A stretch of DNA of 64,000 nt from Litoditis marina (GCA_964036275.1 OZ038433.1:11990446-12054445); one strand, 5' to 3'. Shown: positions 22,901 through 33,342, counted from the first letter of the stretch. The notes: a model not told the origin generated them from the sequence alone. Numbers and translations: made by a program.

Positions 22901-24033
22901 TTTCATTTTTTCATTCGTTCCGTTTTTTCAGTTCTTTTTCCATTTGGATGAGTGCTCGGGTGTACGATTCTTTGAACGTCCCTTTTCCAGGTCTCATTGT
23001 CCCATAGAAATGTTCTTTTGTCTCGTTTTAATCTGTCGTTGTCTGTTTTCTGTGGGCGACCTGGTCTAATCTAGAGCCATCAGAGATAGTACAGTAGGCG
23101 TGGAGCGCGAGAAGAACGTATGAGAGAGTGTGTAGACGTGAGAGAACAATGACGGACGCAATTCGAGGGATATTGGAATGGGACATTGGGACATTGAAAT
23201 GCGACGAAGGGACATTGGGACTGGGAAGAGAGAATCAGACTCTCACTCAAATGTTTAGACTTGTATCAACTACGCACCTCCTCTAGCACTTCCGCTTAGC
23301 GTCATTATCTACAGTAATGAGGTATGTTCAGTCAGAAATAAGCAGTCTGCTCACAAATTAGCACATTTATGAAAGCTTTTCAAAAAACGTTATTCTTTGA
23401 ATTGAAATGAGTTACACATCACAGTTCCGTGACACCACTCTCGAATGAACGTGTCCAAACAAGTGTGAATATTACCATTTATTTAGACAGTCGGATATAA
23501 CGATGAGATAATTTGAAGTTGTGTGGTGATGTGCAATAGGGAAGTACAACATTCGATTGAACTGGAACTTGGAACATGGAAGAATGTTCGTGGCTTGTAG
23601 GTTCAGCATTATAAATATAAGCAATACAACAAAATGAAAACTATTTAATTGATCACGGCGCAAAGGTGAGCACAACTCTGCGTTTCATTGCTCTACACAA
23701 TTACTCGTCCATTGACGAATAGTTATACTAGAAGTGAATTGAATAGTCACGTAAACTAGGCATTCCATTGAGGCATCGTGCACTTTGTCATTGCACTTTT
23801 TTCTGCGTTCTGCTGTGTTCAATATGTTTTACGTGACTGTGCAATTGACTAACAGTATAACGAGCTCCCCGACTCGCAATTGGTAAATTCTGTATTTGTT
23901 GAGGAAATAACTCTAATACTTACAGATGCGTCGATGTTGCAAGACCTTCCTCCACATGTCAGTGGAACAAGTAACTAGTTCAATAGATAAAACCGTGAGA
24001 GCTACCGCGACTATGAACATACACCATCGATAG
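19655..24033 (+). CDS. Chemoreceptor gene A (7TM GPCR), exons 2-9; first exon not found
   Basis: Exons (all open and in phase): TM1 19655-19791, TM2 20383-20511, TM3 21056-21165, TM4 21341-21482, TM5 22491-22667, TM6 22812-22889, TM7 23259-23321, tail 23926-24033 (stop TAG). Lengths 137, 129, 110, 142, 177, 78, 63 and 108 bp match gene B on the other strand. Landmarks are LVVVLAGINDKKKRF after TM1, LALDRFTGFIFPQ at the end of TM3 (DRY-like), HLKKQRKDATSG after TM5 and YAPPLALPLSVIIYSNE in TM7 (LPxSxxIY in place of NPxxY). TM3's donor is GC (AAAAG|GCGAGT). It is a nematode chemosensory-type membrane receptor; I could not place it in a named sr family. An exon 1 like the MIYNPRP exon of genes B, C and D was not found upstream, so the 5' end may be lost or distant. 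Confidence 0.82.
19871..19951. repeat. (AT)n microsatellite
   Basis: About 40 uninterrupted AT dinucleotides within the TM1-TM2 intron of gene A. Length will vary between individuals and assemblies. Confidence 0.98.
20743..20876 (-). mobile_element. MITE family 1 copy in gene A intron
   Basis: 134 bp, from TATACTGTTAATCAACTG to GACTTCTAGCATA, in reverse orientation relative to the 23724 copy. It sits in the TM2-TM3 intron. Interior landmarks (AACGTGCAAT, CCTCATTAGAATGCTAAC) are those of the family. Confidence 0.8.
21533..21731 (-). mobile_element. tRNA-carrying MITE (family 4), minus orientation
   Basis: Read on the minus strand it starts TATAGTCGTCGCCAACGG, passes an A-box-like TGACGCACTGGTTAGCGC and a B-box-like GGTTCGATTCTGG, and ends GGCACTCACTTTATG. 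It lies in the TM4-TM5 intron of gene A. Full description at 46943-47139. Confidence 0.75.
22975..23235. mobile_element. MITE family 6 (GTCCCAT/GGGACATTG ends)
   Basis: The left end carries TCTCATTGTCCCATAG and TTGTCTCGTTTTAATCTG; the right end carries the mirror repeats GGGACATTGGGACATTG. About 260 bp, in the TM6-TM7 intron of gene A. Relatives lie at 24887-25147 (the tandem copy), 41405-41700 and 47510-47785, with a solo end at 21205-21290. The terminal stretches are short tandem repeats of a GTCCCATT-like unit. Confidence 0.7.
23724..23859 (+). mobile_element. MITE family 1, reference copy
   Basis: 136 bp with ends TATACTAGAAGTGAATTG and CAATTGACTAACAGTATA. The inverted ends match over most of 30 bp (AGTCACGTAAA is shared). 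The interior reads GCATTCC...GAGGCATCGTGCACTTTGTCATTGCAC. It lies in the intron before the tail exon of gene A. Confidence 0.88.
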
Positions 24034-24402
24034 ATGAGATTTACCAGACGTCCGAACAATGTTAACTGATACATTCTTACGGTTTTGTTATGAACCCTGC
24101 TTGAATTGATTGAGTGATGCGGGGCGAGCGGTCCTTGATTATCTGCCAGCAGTTGAGAGAGTGAGTAGATCAATGATACGCAGACGAATTGGCCGCTCGC
24201 CAAACCCCGTCCCATACAAAATCGATGGTACGGTGTCCACAACGGTTTGACAAATCCTATAACAAGTTTCAAGTCATCGGGAATAACCGGAACCCTCGAA
24301 TGGATGGAAGCATAACTCTTCCATCTAGCCTTGAACAATTTAGAAATACGCTGGAGTAAACAGCTTTATCGAAAAGTTTGAAAATGCAATAGATGTTCTC
24401 AG

Positions 24403-25945
24403 GTGGCCAACTCCATTTTCTATTTCCTTCCCGTAATTTGTTCTATTTTATATCTACTTATTTATTTTCATCTGAAAAAACAACGAAAAGACGCGACTAG
24501 TGGAATAACAAGAAATCTCATAAACAAAGCAGAGCAGAGAACGCTCTATCAGGGAACAGTCCTCATTATAGTCTATGTTGTAAGTTGGATCTTTTTTTCT
24601 TATAGTATTCCAATTGGGAAAATTTTCCATAAAATATAGCTCCCTGTTGTCATCAAATTCATACCGTGATTTGATTACAAACTTTTCCGAAAAAGTCTTT
24701 TTCTATATTTTCATTGGATTCAGGTAATTCTGGTAACCGATACCATTATTCCATTTTTACCCGACAGAGGACTGATACAAATCACGTTCGTTCAAGTTCA
24801 GGTAAAACTTTTTTTCATTTTTTCATTCGTTCCGTTTTTTCAGTTCTTTTTCCATTTGGATGAGTGCTCGGGTGTACGATTCTTTGAACGTCCCTTTTCC
24901 AGGTCTCATTGTCCCATAGAAATGTTCTTTTGTCTCGTTTTAATCTGTCGTTGTCTGTTTTCTGTGGGCGACCTGGTCTAATCTAGAGCCATCAGAGATA
25001 GTACAGTAGGCGTGGAGCGCGAGAAGAACGTATGAGAGAGTGTGTAGACGTGAGAGAACAATGACGGACGCAATTCGAGGGATATTGGAATGGGACATTG
25101 GGACATTGAAATGCGACGAAGGGACATTGGGACTGGGAAGAGAGAATCAGACTCTCACTCAAATGTTTAGACTTGTATCAACTACGCACCTCCTCTAGCA
25201 CTTCCGCTTAGCGTCATTATCTACAGTAATGAGGTATGTTCAGTCAGAAATAAGCAGTCTGCTCACAAATTAGCACATTTATGAAAGCTTTTCAAAAAAC
25301 GTTATTCTTTGAATTGAAATGAGTTACACATCACAGTTCCGTGACACCACTCTCGAATGAACGTGTCCAAACAAGTGTGAATATTACCATTTATTTAGAC
25401 AGTCGGATATAACGATGAGATAATTTGAAGTTGTGTGGTGATGTGCAATAGGGAAGTACAACATTCGATTGAACTGGAACTTGGAACATGGAAGAATGTT
25501 CGTGGCTTGTAGGTTCAGCATTATAAATATAAGCAATACAACAAAATGAAAACTATTTAATTGATCACGGCGCAAAGGTGAGCACAACTCTGCGTTTCAT
25601 TGCTCTACACAATTACTCGTCCATTGACGAATAGTTATACTAGAAGTGAATTGAATAGTCACGTAAACTAGGCATTCCATTGAGGCATCGTGCACTTTGT
25701 CATTGCACTTTTTTCTGCGTTCTGCTGTGTTCAATATGTTTTACGTGACTGTGCAATTGACTAACAGTATAACGAGCTCCCCGACTCGCAATTGGTAAAT
25801 TCTGTATTTGTTGAGGAAATAACTCTAATACTTACAGATGCGTCGATGTTGCAAGACCTTCCTCCACATGTCAGTGGAACAAGTAACTAGTTCAATAGAT
25901 AAAACCGTGAGAGCTACCGCGACTATGAACATACACCATCGATAG
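24403..25945 (+). CDS. Duplicated 3' cassette of gene A (TM5, TM6, TM7, tail)
   Basis: Exons 24403-24579, 24724-24801, 25171-25233 and 25838-25945 are copies of the gene A exons at exactly +1912 bp, all open and with the same splice sites (acceptor TTCTCAG before the TM5 exon, donor GTAAGT after it). It has no TM1-TM4 exons of its own. It could be used as an alternative 3' end spliced from the TM4 exon at 21482, or be an unused duplicate. The two cassettes encode the same residues as far as I compared them. Confidence 0.75.
24887..25147. mobile_element. MITE family 6, tandem copy
   Basis: The copy of the element at 22975-23235 carried along in the 1912-bp duplication; not an independent insertion. 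Confidence 0.7.
25636..25771 (+). mobile_element. MITE family 1, tandem copy
   Basis: The copy of 23724-23859 carried in the 1912-bp duplication. Confidence 0.88.
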
Positions 25946-26012
25946 ATGAGATTTACCAGACGTCCGAACAATGTTAACTGATACATTCTTACGGTTTTGT
26001 TATGAACCCTGC

Positions 26013-26188
26013 CTGGCGTTGTTACATTCTCTTAATCACCTCCTGAGATAACTCATGAGCCTCTAAGATTTATGTACTACAACACTGAAAGTTCACGTAT
26101 AGATTAAGAGGTGTCATGAGATTCTAATGAAAAAAATCATATGCGTTTCTCATGAGGTTGAAACGATTGCTACGCCGCTGGGTGTCAT
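26013..26188. mobile_element. MITE family 5 (GGCGGCGTAGCAA, CTCATGAG-rich)
   Basis: Left end CTGGCGTTGTTACATT, right end GATTGCTACGCCGCTGG, interior with TCATGAG repeats. It abuts the end of the second tandem copy. This copy is degenerate; better copies are at 40025-40213 and 42823-43006. Confidence 0.75.
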
Positions 26189-26880
26189 AACAATGTTAAC
26201 TGACACTTTTTACGGTTTTGTTGTGAATAATGTATTTTGTAGCAAATGGGTGAATGTGGTGAGATCCTCCTACTCGTTCACCTGATCTTTACACATTCCG
26301 AGCACGTGACAGATACTATCTCTTTGTTATACTTCGCTATCGTCTCAGGTTGTTTCTAGCGTATATACACTACATGTTTTAATGATGTTGATGAGTGGAA
26401 TTCGGTTTTTAACGCTTCTGCAAAAATTTTCAAGGTTTAATTCAATCACACCAACTTGTTTCAATGTGATGCTCCTAAACTCAGAGTTGTATGGCTTTGC
26501 ATGATTTCAGATAAAAAAACACGTATTTGTTCATATAAATGAGTATTTTTGTAGTTTTTGAAACCGTATAAATTTGCTTCGACAAGGTCAAATTATAAGA
26601 ATGAGCAAAATAATTTGAACTTTCTGGTCCCTATTGCAAGTGAAGTTATTGTAAATATTTTGCCGATTTGTTACTTTCTGTTCTTGTCTAGAAAATTGCT
26701 TTGAGCGATTCAATTATCTTGCACATGCTCTTAATAAATACATCAGGGAGCGACATGGGTGTGCTTTCATCCCTGGAGATGTGTCATGGTGGATTTAATT
26801 AGTAACATCATTTATTGAATTAGTGATAACATAAATTAATGAAGTAGTATTCTCCAGTGTACAAATAAACTTTCCTATGA
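26189..26880 (-). pseudogene. Duplicated downstream segment with coding-like minus-strand pieces
   Basis: This segment aligns along its length with 43007-43690, which also follows a copy of the receptor 3' exons. On the minus strand, one conserved piece near 26700-26760 reads SLPDVFIKSMCKIIESLKAI, and another near 26350-26480 contains NFCRSVKNRIPLINII. The second locus gives near-identical residues (RSVKNRIPLINII). The LPDxF start of the first is loosely F-box-like. Neither locus gives a complete frame with clear exons, so I treat both as fragments. They could also be conserved non-coding sequence. Confidence 0.3.
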
Positions 26881-27512
26881 ATTTGAGACACGTATATGCA
26901 TTAACAGAATAAGATCTACAACTCGTATTTCATACATTTTGGGTTATTAATCGATCTTAAAAAAACGATCATGTCCAATTTCGACTATTTAGCGGTTTTA
27001 TCTCGATTTTACTATTTTTAGCTCGTAAAAACCCACATAAAAAATTTTCTTAGGTCGCCTTGTCGTCACTTTGTGTTTGAAAGTGAACAATGATTTCGGA
27101 AAAATGGAAACTCGGACTTCTGTTTTAAAATATTTCGACTTTTTAGAGTTTTGATTTTTCATCGAATGTCCGAGTTCTCAGTTTTTCGAGTTTGATGTTT
27201 CGATTTTGGCGGAATTTCGATTATTTCGGTTCTCGATTTTGATCTTAATACATAGAGGTCTCTCGAACTGACGGTACTCTTCCACAACGATTCGACAAAA
27301 CCTAGAATCATGGAGCAACAAGAAGAGCAGAGAGTACAGAGCAGACTGACAGGTGACAATTTAGTTGATAGTGTCCGTGGCATCAGATTCCCATTTTCAC
27401 ATTGAGCATACGACCTGTAATTAACCTGATGAATGTGTCTCACAAGGCGCCTCATGAGACGATGGTCCAGTTTGCAAACTTGTGAAGTCCCGTTTCTTTC
27501 ATTATTGTCATT
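26881..27512. other. AT-rich spacer
   Basis: No gene supported. A minus-strand frame (27159-27455) has a short resemblance (GFVxxLW) to frames in the gene A TM4-TM5 intron repeat at 22189-22430; this appears to be a shared repeat fragment rather than protein. Confidence 0.5.
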
Positions 27513-27635
27513 GAAGTAGGACGGTTATGTGGACCAATCCCGTGTCAACGGTCCTTTAAACTGCAATTGAAAAATGTATCGCAGTTTAAAGGACTGAAGC
27601 ATTCGGATTCGACCATATAATCGTCCTTCTTCAAT
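27513..27635. mobile_element. MITE family 2 copy
   Basis: Starts TGAAGTAGGACGGTTATGTG and ends ATAATCGTCCTTCTTCAATG; internal mirror halves GGTCCTTTAAACTGCAATTG and GCAGTTTAAAGGACTG. It lies just upstream of the promoter-like block of receptor D. Confidence 0.85.
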
Positions 27636-27659
27636 GTTGATATTATTATTATCTTGACT

Positions 27660-27745
27660 TTTTTGTTTAGCAACGAGAAGTGCCCCGCCCTCTTCTCACC
27701 TCTCATTGCCACAACACCTGTTGATTAACATCAGTCGACGGCCAA
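27660..27745 (+). promoter_or_regulatory. Conserved upstream block of the receptor genes
   Basis: The 85 bp before the ATG of gene D contain AAGTGCCCCGCCC (27679-27690) and CACAACACCTGTTGATTAAC, ending at CCAAATG. The same order (GCCCCGCC or TCCCGCC box, then a CANNTG E-box followed by TTGAT or TGATT, then ATG) is found before the orphan exon at 44265 and, on the minus strand, before gene B (50776-50850). E-box motifs near the start codon have been reported for several Caenorhabditis chemoreceptor families; that this block acts as a promoter is inferred from its conservation. Confidence 0.5.
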
Positions 27746-28537
27746 ATGATCTACAATCCGAGACCTGCCGCGCGGTTTTCTTCCAACGGTATGTCACAGT
27801 CAGGCAGCTACATTATAGTGGGTGCCAAACTTATAAATTTCTGTCCCTCCCCAGAATCGAACCTGCGAGCAAAATGTTCGTAGCAGGCCGCTAACCACTG
27901 CCCTATTAGAGCACATAACAAGCATTGGAATCGAAGACATGTGTGCGCACACATCGGAAAGTGAGATACACAGTACCCTACCCCTTTTCCGTTGGTTCAC
28001 TTTTTCCAAAACAGGCTCATACAGAGTATTTTGTCATCATCATCTGTTTTTGTAATCTTGTTGCTTTTTGGTGTTAATTAGTGAATTATGGTGTGTATTT
28101 GAGTCGAAACACAGCATAGATTTGGTCACTGCCTCTATGAGATTCATCACACACACGTGAGCTGTCAACAATGTGAAGTTGCTTTTTCGCAAACATTCCA
28201 TGTCGCGGCATATACGTTCAAACATACTTGTTTACTGCTGGCGCCCACTAGAAGATATACAAGGGCAAATGCTGATGCAGTTCACTAATAGAGACAAATG
28301 TTCCTTTAAACAATTAAAAGGGATAAAACGTTCTTTCACAAATACTTCCGAACCTGAAAAGCAGTTAGAGAGTAACTTGTCTACATACAATTGTGTACAG
28401 GAACTAATGTTTTCGATGAGAAAGACACTGTATTCTGGCTGTATTTTTCTCTACATCATCTGGTCAACATTGTTTCCATTCTCTTGAATGTTCTTGTGCT
28501 TGTGGCTGGGCTCACAGACTCAAAGAAACGATTTAAG
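27746..28537 (+). CDS. Chemoreceptor gene D, 5' fragment (exon 1 and TM1)
   Basis: Exon 1 is 27746-27788 (MIYNPRPAARFSSN, then donor GTATGT, phase 1). The TM1 exon is 28401-28537 after GTACAG: VFDEKDTVFWLYFSLHHLVN, ending LVLVAGLTDSKKRFK before GTTGGT. The joined reading frame is open for 60 codons. FDEKDxxFWLYFS and VAGLTDxKKRF are nearly the same as in gene B, so B and D are close paralogs. No TM2 or later exon was found before 40 kb: a MITE and a polymerase fragment follow within 70-240 bp. Most likely a truncated gene. Confidence 0.75.
27814..28003 (-). mobile_element. tRNA-carrying MITE (family 4), minus orientation
   Basis: Begins TATAGTGGGTGCCAAAC on the plus strand; it carries CAGAATCGAACCTGCGAGC (B-box region) and GCTAACCACTGCCCTATTAG (A-box region) on the reverse strand; its far end is cut short after CGTTGGTTCAC. 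It lies in the first intron of gene D. Confidence 0.78.
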
Positions 28538-28601
28538 GTTGGTTTACTTCTAAATTACGGGTGATTTCATATTTTTTCAACGTTCCTACGGTGCATCATG
28601 T

Positions 28602-28771
28602 CTATCGTCTGCTAGAACATCCCGATACCGTTATTCTGTCCTGTGTCTCTCGCTTTACACACTATTTCGCGACACTCGTATTCCTGCGGGATGTAAGAGC
28701 AGAGAAACAGCGTATGTTTGAGGAGACGCAGAATGAGAGGAAGGTGCCGGGTTCTTCTAGCATACGTACTT
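28602..28771. mobile_element. MITE family 7 (AGTACGTATGCTAGAAG ends)
   Basis: The right end GGGTTCTTCTAGCATACG mirrors the left end CGTCTGCTAGAACATCCCG. The best copy, at 39773-39947, has cleaner inverted ends (GTATGCTAAAAGAACCCGGC). This copy separates the TM1 donor of gene D from the polymerase fragment. Confidence 0.75.
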
Positions 28772-29441
28772 GGTAAATCACGGTTACTTTTCATGATCCC
28801 GACAGTCAATCTCTGAGTGAAGTGTTAAACGATGACAAAACCATTGTGACAGATATGGAGATAATTGGGAACATGTATATGGTCTCCACAAAAAAAGTGG
28901 AGAATTTCCAGAAAGCCCGGCCGTACACTAATGTAGCCTATGCAAGTATTGTCTGTTCTCTAGGTAGAGTGGAACTCTACAAAATGTTGGAACGTCTCGG
29001 ACATCTAGCCTGTTACGGAGATACAGACTCGGGAGTATACATGATTGAAAACGGTAACGACAAACTATCCGATTCAGCCGGTACCTATCTTGGAAAATGG
29101 TCCTCTGAGGTTCCAGAAGGTTACGAAATAGTGGAATTTGTCTCAACCGGACCAAAAGTGTATAGTTACCGCCTGAGCAACAAAGGAACTGGTGAGATCA
29201 AGGAGATTGTGAAAGTTCGTGGAATCACACTGACACATGAAAATAGTGGTCTTATCAATTTCGAAGCTATCAAAAGATTGGTAGATGGACTGCTATCCGG
29301 GAATGAATTTCAAGTAATATCTGAGAAGACTGAAATTGTTATGTCTACACCGAGAAGAGGTCGAAGAAGCTGCGAGCCGTGATGAAGAAGCCACGTTACT
29401 TCCCTGATTCTACTACGAAACCATTCGAATGGAAAGAGTGA
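28772..29441 (+). pseudogene. Protein-primed-type DNA polymerase B fragment, Polinton/Maverick-like
   Basis: The reading frame is open from about 28777 to the stop at 29380 (about 200 codons); it starts inside the protein and has no initiator ATG. It carries the C-terminal half of the palm and the thumb: TNVAYASIVCSLGRVELYK, motif C as YGDTDS (28822 frame residues 65-70), GTYLGKW, TGPKVYSYRL and KVRGITL. The frame then fails near 29340-29350 and a family-like C-terminal tail continues in another frame to a TGA at 29439, so at least one frameshift is present; an AATAAA lies near 29468. The N-terminal exonuclease and TPR domains and the fingers are missing. This polymerase type is found in Polinton/Maverick transposons and related adintoviruses; no integrase, ATPase or capsid gene is visible nearby. 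The call is a dead relic. Confidence 0.85.
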
Positions 29442-29578
29442 GAAAATGCTTATATGTAAATACATTGTAAATAAATTTGTGGTATCCTAGTGTTTTTTTT
29501 TTCAAAATATAGAAACCGAATTACAAAAATTATAGTTGAAATCGAAACAACCTCCTAATTCTACAGTACACTTTCTCT

Positions 29579-30037
29579 GTGCACTCCAAATCTAACATAC
29601 TGGCTCGGCTACAACACTCCCTTTCTCTGCACCCTCCGCATCTCACACAGCCTCTCTCTCTCTCTCATATTCTCTCTCTCTCTCCACCTCTCTCTCTCCA
29701 TCCCTCTCTCTCTCCACGTATCCCTCTCTCTTCACATTTCTACATTACCTATCAAGTACGACTTCGTGCCATTACATTCTCCTAACACTTTTGAAAACTC
29801 GTATCAATACCTCGAGTACTTATCAACATTTCAAGATGAAGAAGAAAGTTGATACACTTCATGTACAGTAGTCAGAAAACAACACCCTAACAATAACGAA
29901 CACAGTGAGAATATGACATATAATAAAAAACATACATGAGGCACAACAAATAATAGGAGAGAAGGAGAGAGAGAGAGGGGAGAGCAAATAGGAGAGAAGG
30001 AGAGAGAGAGGGGGGGGGGGGGGAGAGCAGAGAGATG
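29579..30037. repeat. Pyrimidine/purine microsatellites
   Basis: A CT-rich tract (29640-29730, CTCTCTCT with CCACCT-type interruptions) is followed 200 bp later by its opposite-strand counterpart, a GA-rich tract (29953-30035, GGAGAGAAGGAGAGAGAG, with a G14 run). The two could pair. The 50-odd-codon leucine/proline/serine-rich frames across them have no meaning. Confidence 0.9.
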
Positions 30038-30071
30038 AAGATAAATAGTGAGAAGCGGAGCATTGGTCTAC

Positions 30072-30746
30072 TGTAGCCTCCACGGTAGGCGACACGAGGG
30101 GCACGTGTAGCGCTTGGTAGTCCATCTCAGCACGCAGGGACGACAGTATTAAGTGCCGTCCCTCGATACTGTCCTCCGTATGTGGGCACAGCACCCAGGT
30201 GTCGATAGTATCGTTACCACCGAAACATACCTGTAAATATGAATAGTTCCAAACTGAGAGTATCTAAACGAAACAGAAAGATGTCAACCGTTATTGTAAA
30301 GAAGGGAGGTTTGAGAAAGAATTTCGAATATTTATTACTCTCTATTAAGAAGATTCTTTCCATGATCCACTTATAAATTTTCAACACATTACTTTACCAC
30401 CAAACAGTTTACACTTATGAGTTACGACAGGTATAGCGAAATAGGTAAAAAAGACGAAAATTAGGATAAAACCTGACAGAACGTGTGACCTTATTAATAA
30501 TCGCTTTTCACAAAGTTACTTCTACTCCGATGCGATAATTTATCTGTAATAGTAGACAACTCTGATTGATAAAACGACTAGCCGGGCACTCTGAGTCGGG
30601 TGGAGCGATAACGACCGGCGATGTCGTGAAGGGCGGCGGAGGTGCCGACGGCTGAGGCCCGAGGGCGAGTCGCAGCACGTTCTGCCACTGGATCCTCTCC
30701 TCCGGCACAGTGGGGTTGTTGTACGTTATGACCGCTGCCGTCTCCT
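30072..30746 (-). CDS. Small spliced gene of unknown function, partial
   Basis: Minus strand. An upstream exon starts at 30746 after TTGTCTAG (phase 2) and reads ETAAVITYNNPTVPEERIQW, then QNVLRLALGPQPSAPPPP; its 3' end is uncertain (candidate donor GTAACT near 30506). A second exon, 30072-30230, starts after TTTACAG with VCFGGNDTIDTWVLCPHTED and ends before GTAGAC; its 53 codons are GC-rich against the AT-rich surroundings. Earlier and later exons were not found. The WQxxLRLA segment resembles fragments near 52090 and 53200 on the same strand. I do not recognise the protein. Confidence 0.45.
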
Positions 30747-30749
30747 CTA

Positions 30750-31380
30750 GACAATTTCAAATGAGCACCAAGTAGCCATTTGAAATAGCAAGAGATGAAA
30801 ACTTCTTTACCCTATCACTGGGTGCCATCAAGTCGTCCCCTCGGACTGCACATGATGGTTGCAAGTATAAACATAATTAAGTGCAAGATATCGATCATGT
30901 AGAACCCATGACCGACAACAATAAAAAATAATGTACAGGCAGCAATCGCACAGTTGGTAAATGTAGTAGACCTTGTTCGCGGCAATTTTAGCGAACATGT
31001 ATACCTTTTTTTACATGAACGATTTTACAACAGGTTTGATACAGAACCCAGGGTTTACGACATAGAAGACATATTATCGATTATTCGTAATATGGAACGA
31101 GAAACGATCTCAAAATTGGGATAAAATACTTATAAAATAGATCCTAATAGTATAGTAATAATGTAAAGTATGTACATTAACAAGGAAAACATAAGTATCA
31201 ATCATTGTACGGACAGAACGTATGGGTACATACGATCAGCACTCCGTCTGTCATGTATTCACGTGACAAACACAGCAGAACTTTATGTAGCTATATGAAA
31301 AAAGAGTAGCTAATAGAAGTATCATAAAGTGTTATATGTGATTATATGTAGTCTTGCAATATATGTGGCCAATTCTACAA
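30750..31380. other. Intergenic, no feature seen
   Basis: AT-rich, without long frames, clear repeats or splice-like exons. Confidence 0.5.
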
Positions 31381-31383
31381 CTA

Positions 31384-31632
31384 ACCGGGTTTTCATGTAA
31401 CCTAACCCTTTTTTGGTAACCCTTTTTTCAGGTTACCTTAGTAGGTAACCTGGAAGTAACCTGAAACTAAAATTCGGTTACCGGTAAAAGTAACGGTAAA
31501 AACCACATTTTGCGTTAGAAAAACAGGTAACCGGTTTTTCATTTTAGGTTACCATCCGGTTACCTACTGAGGTAACCTGAAAAATAGGTTACCAAAAAAG
31601 GGTTAGGTTACCTAAAAACCCGGTTGCGGTTA
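31384..31632. mobile_element. GGTTACC-rich palindromic element
   Basis: About 250 bp. Ends AACCGGGTTTTCATGTAACC and CTAAAAACCCGGTTGCGGTT are inverted. The interior contains more than a dozen GGTTAC/GTAACC hexamers in both orientations, so most of the element can fold into one hairpin or several alternative ones. AATATATGTG occurs on both sides (31360 and 31650) and again at 31772. No coding capacity; probably a MITE. Confidence 0.75.
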
Positions 31633-31639
31633 CATATAG

Positions 31640-33200
31640 AATTCACCAATATATGTGCAAGTCGGGAGATATATGCTTATTCAATGTAAAAAAGTTTGCT
31701 GCACGACCGCTCATTGTTGTGAAATGGAAAACGTCCGTAAGAAATAAAATAAGTGAAGAAAATAGTCTCACAATATATGTGCGAGTTGGGAGAAGTACGC
31801 TCCACGGATTGTAGGGCTCCATGCGACGCTTATATATACATGAATGTCTTATCCAATCTCCTGGATCTTATCTAACATGGTTGTTGTCTAACCCTATCTA
31901 ATCGCGTAATGTTAATCGAGCTTTGAGATTTAGCGCTGGCTAATTGAGATTTGTTGACCTCTCAAAATTCGATTAACGTGTAGACTTGCCCACTACAATC
32001 ATTAGTTCAATCTGGTGAATATGATGGAAACAAAATTTTCGAAATTATATTGATTTTCACCTTCATGGCACTCATTTGAAGTTCATACTCGATAAGTTGC
32101 GTTGGATATTTTGGGGGCGATGCTGAAATGTGTCATGTCGTTATCAGATCACTTTTTGTAGTTGGTAAATCAGGGGACAAAAGTATCGCTGTGTTATCAG
32201 TCACTTCGAATGTTGTAAATTCGGGGGGATGGTGGTAAATTGTGGGGTAGTACACTACTGCCAATACCCGACAAGCTTTAATCGAAATATTTTTCCGTAC
32301 ACTGCGGAAATTGAAATACTCGTGCCTTTCGGTTGGCGACGACTATAACTTGTGTGTTCTTCTGCGTTTCTCTAATTACTTCTTTTGGTTCTTACGGTCT
32401 TCCATTAGTCTCTTAGAGACGAAATGTCAGTTTGACGATAATGCGTCTACTCTGCGGTTTTCTCCTCTTCTCGGGACTAATCGTGAGTTTCACTTGGATA
32501 AATGCAATGTGACATGGATACATAAAATATAGTTTGAACTCCACACATTTCTCCGATTGCAACTGAAATTTAGGAGATAAAATTGCGAAAACAGCAATTC
32601 AGACAAAGTTCCGTATAGAGCCACATTCCCCTCAGCGAACCCTATGAACGTAACCAACACAAAACTTGCCGGATAATAATCAAGCCATGGTGTGTTGAGT
32701 CCCAAGTGGAACACACACGACATACGATCAAAATACTCCCCGAGTTGTTTCTGACATTTCGCTCAATCGAACAGGCAAAGCGAGAAATAACGCTTTCAGT
32801 TTTGTGCTTTCTGTTTCATCCTTCAAATCTACTTGAGAGTACCAAGCTATAGTTTTCCAGTTTCAGATCGGAGTTTGGACCCAATACGTGAGTTCGATGT
32901 ATAGAAATTTGTTTCGGCTGAGATCAACTGAGAAAACCCTGGGATCGTTTGATTACACTGAATTTGGCACCTTTTGTAAATATCAAGATTCTGACAGTTT
33001 CGAAATTTCTCGAAAAAGGTTAAGTTTCAACTGTAGACATCGTTACGGAATAGTGCACACGGACGAACACATATAAAATATCATAAGTCTTTCCGGCTCC
33101 GTAATCTCATTTTTCAAGACGGTAAAATGTTTCTTGTAATCTACTCTTGAAGCCGATTTCAACCTGGAACCTCGGGCAATTGTCTCTCTGAGAATTGTCC
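31640..33200. other. Intergenic, repeat fragments only
   Basis: No gene supported. Bases 32316-32349 (GTGCCTTTCGGTTGGCGACG) are an end fragment of the tRNA-carrying MITE. The frames at 32311-32532 and 32888-33076 lack splice or homology support. Confidence 0.5.
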
Positions 33201-33342
33201 TGTAATGACTTTACAAGACAACATACTGGAGACCATGCACAGAATTTGCACCTTTACAAACCAAAATGCAGAGTATTTAAGTATTCAACGATGTTACCAT
33301 CTCTGTAGCGTTGTTTATATATATATGAAGCCAAATTTCCAG

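Larger units (their letters stand above)
22189..26012 (+). repeat. 1912-bp tandem duplication of the 3' half of gene A
   Basis: Copy 1 is 22189-24100 and copy 2 is 24101-26012. They start at TTGAATTGATTGAGTG and end at ATGAACCCTGC. One substitution was seen (GGCCGTTCGCC against GGCCGCTCGCC near 22281/24193), so the event is very recent. The unit begins about 300 bp before the TM5 exon and ends 67 bp after the stop codon, so it holds a complete set of TM5, TM6, TM7 and tail exons. Confidence 0.96.

Noticed and set aside
23913..24338. 141-codon minus-strand frame with a hydrophobic stretch
   Set aside because: It is antisense to the receptor tail exon (23926-24033) and the following duplicated intron; the plus-strand exon is supported by length, phase and paralogs.
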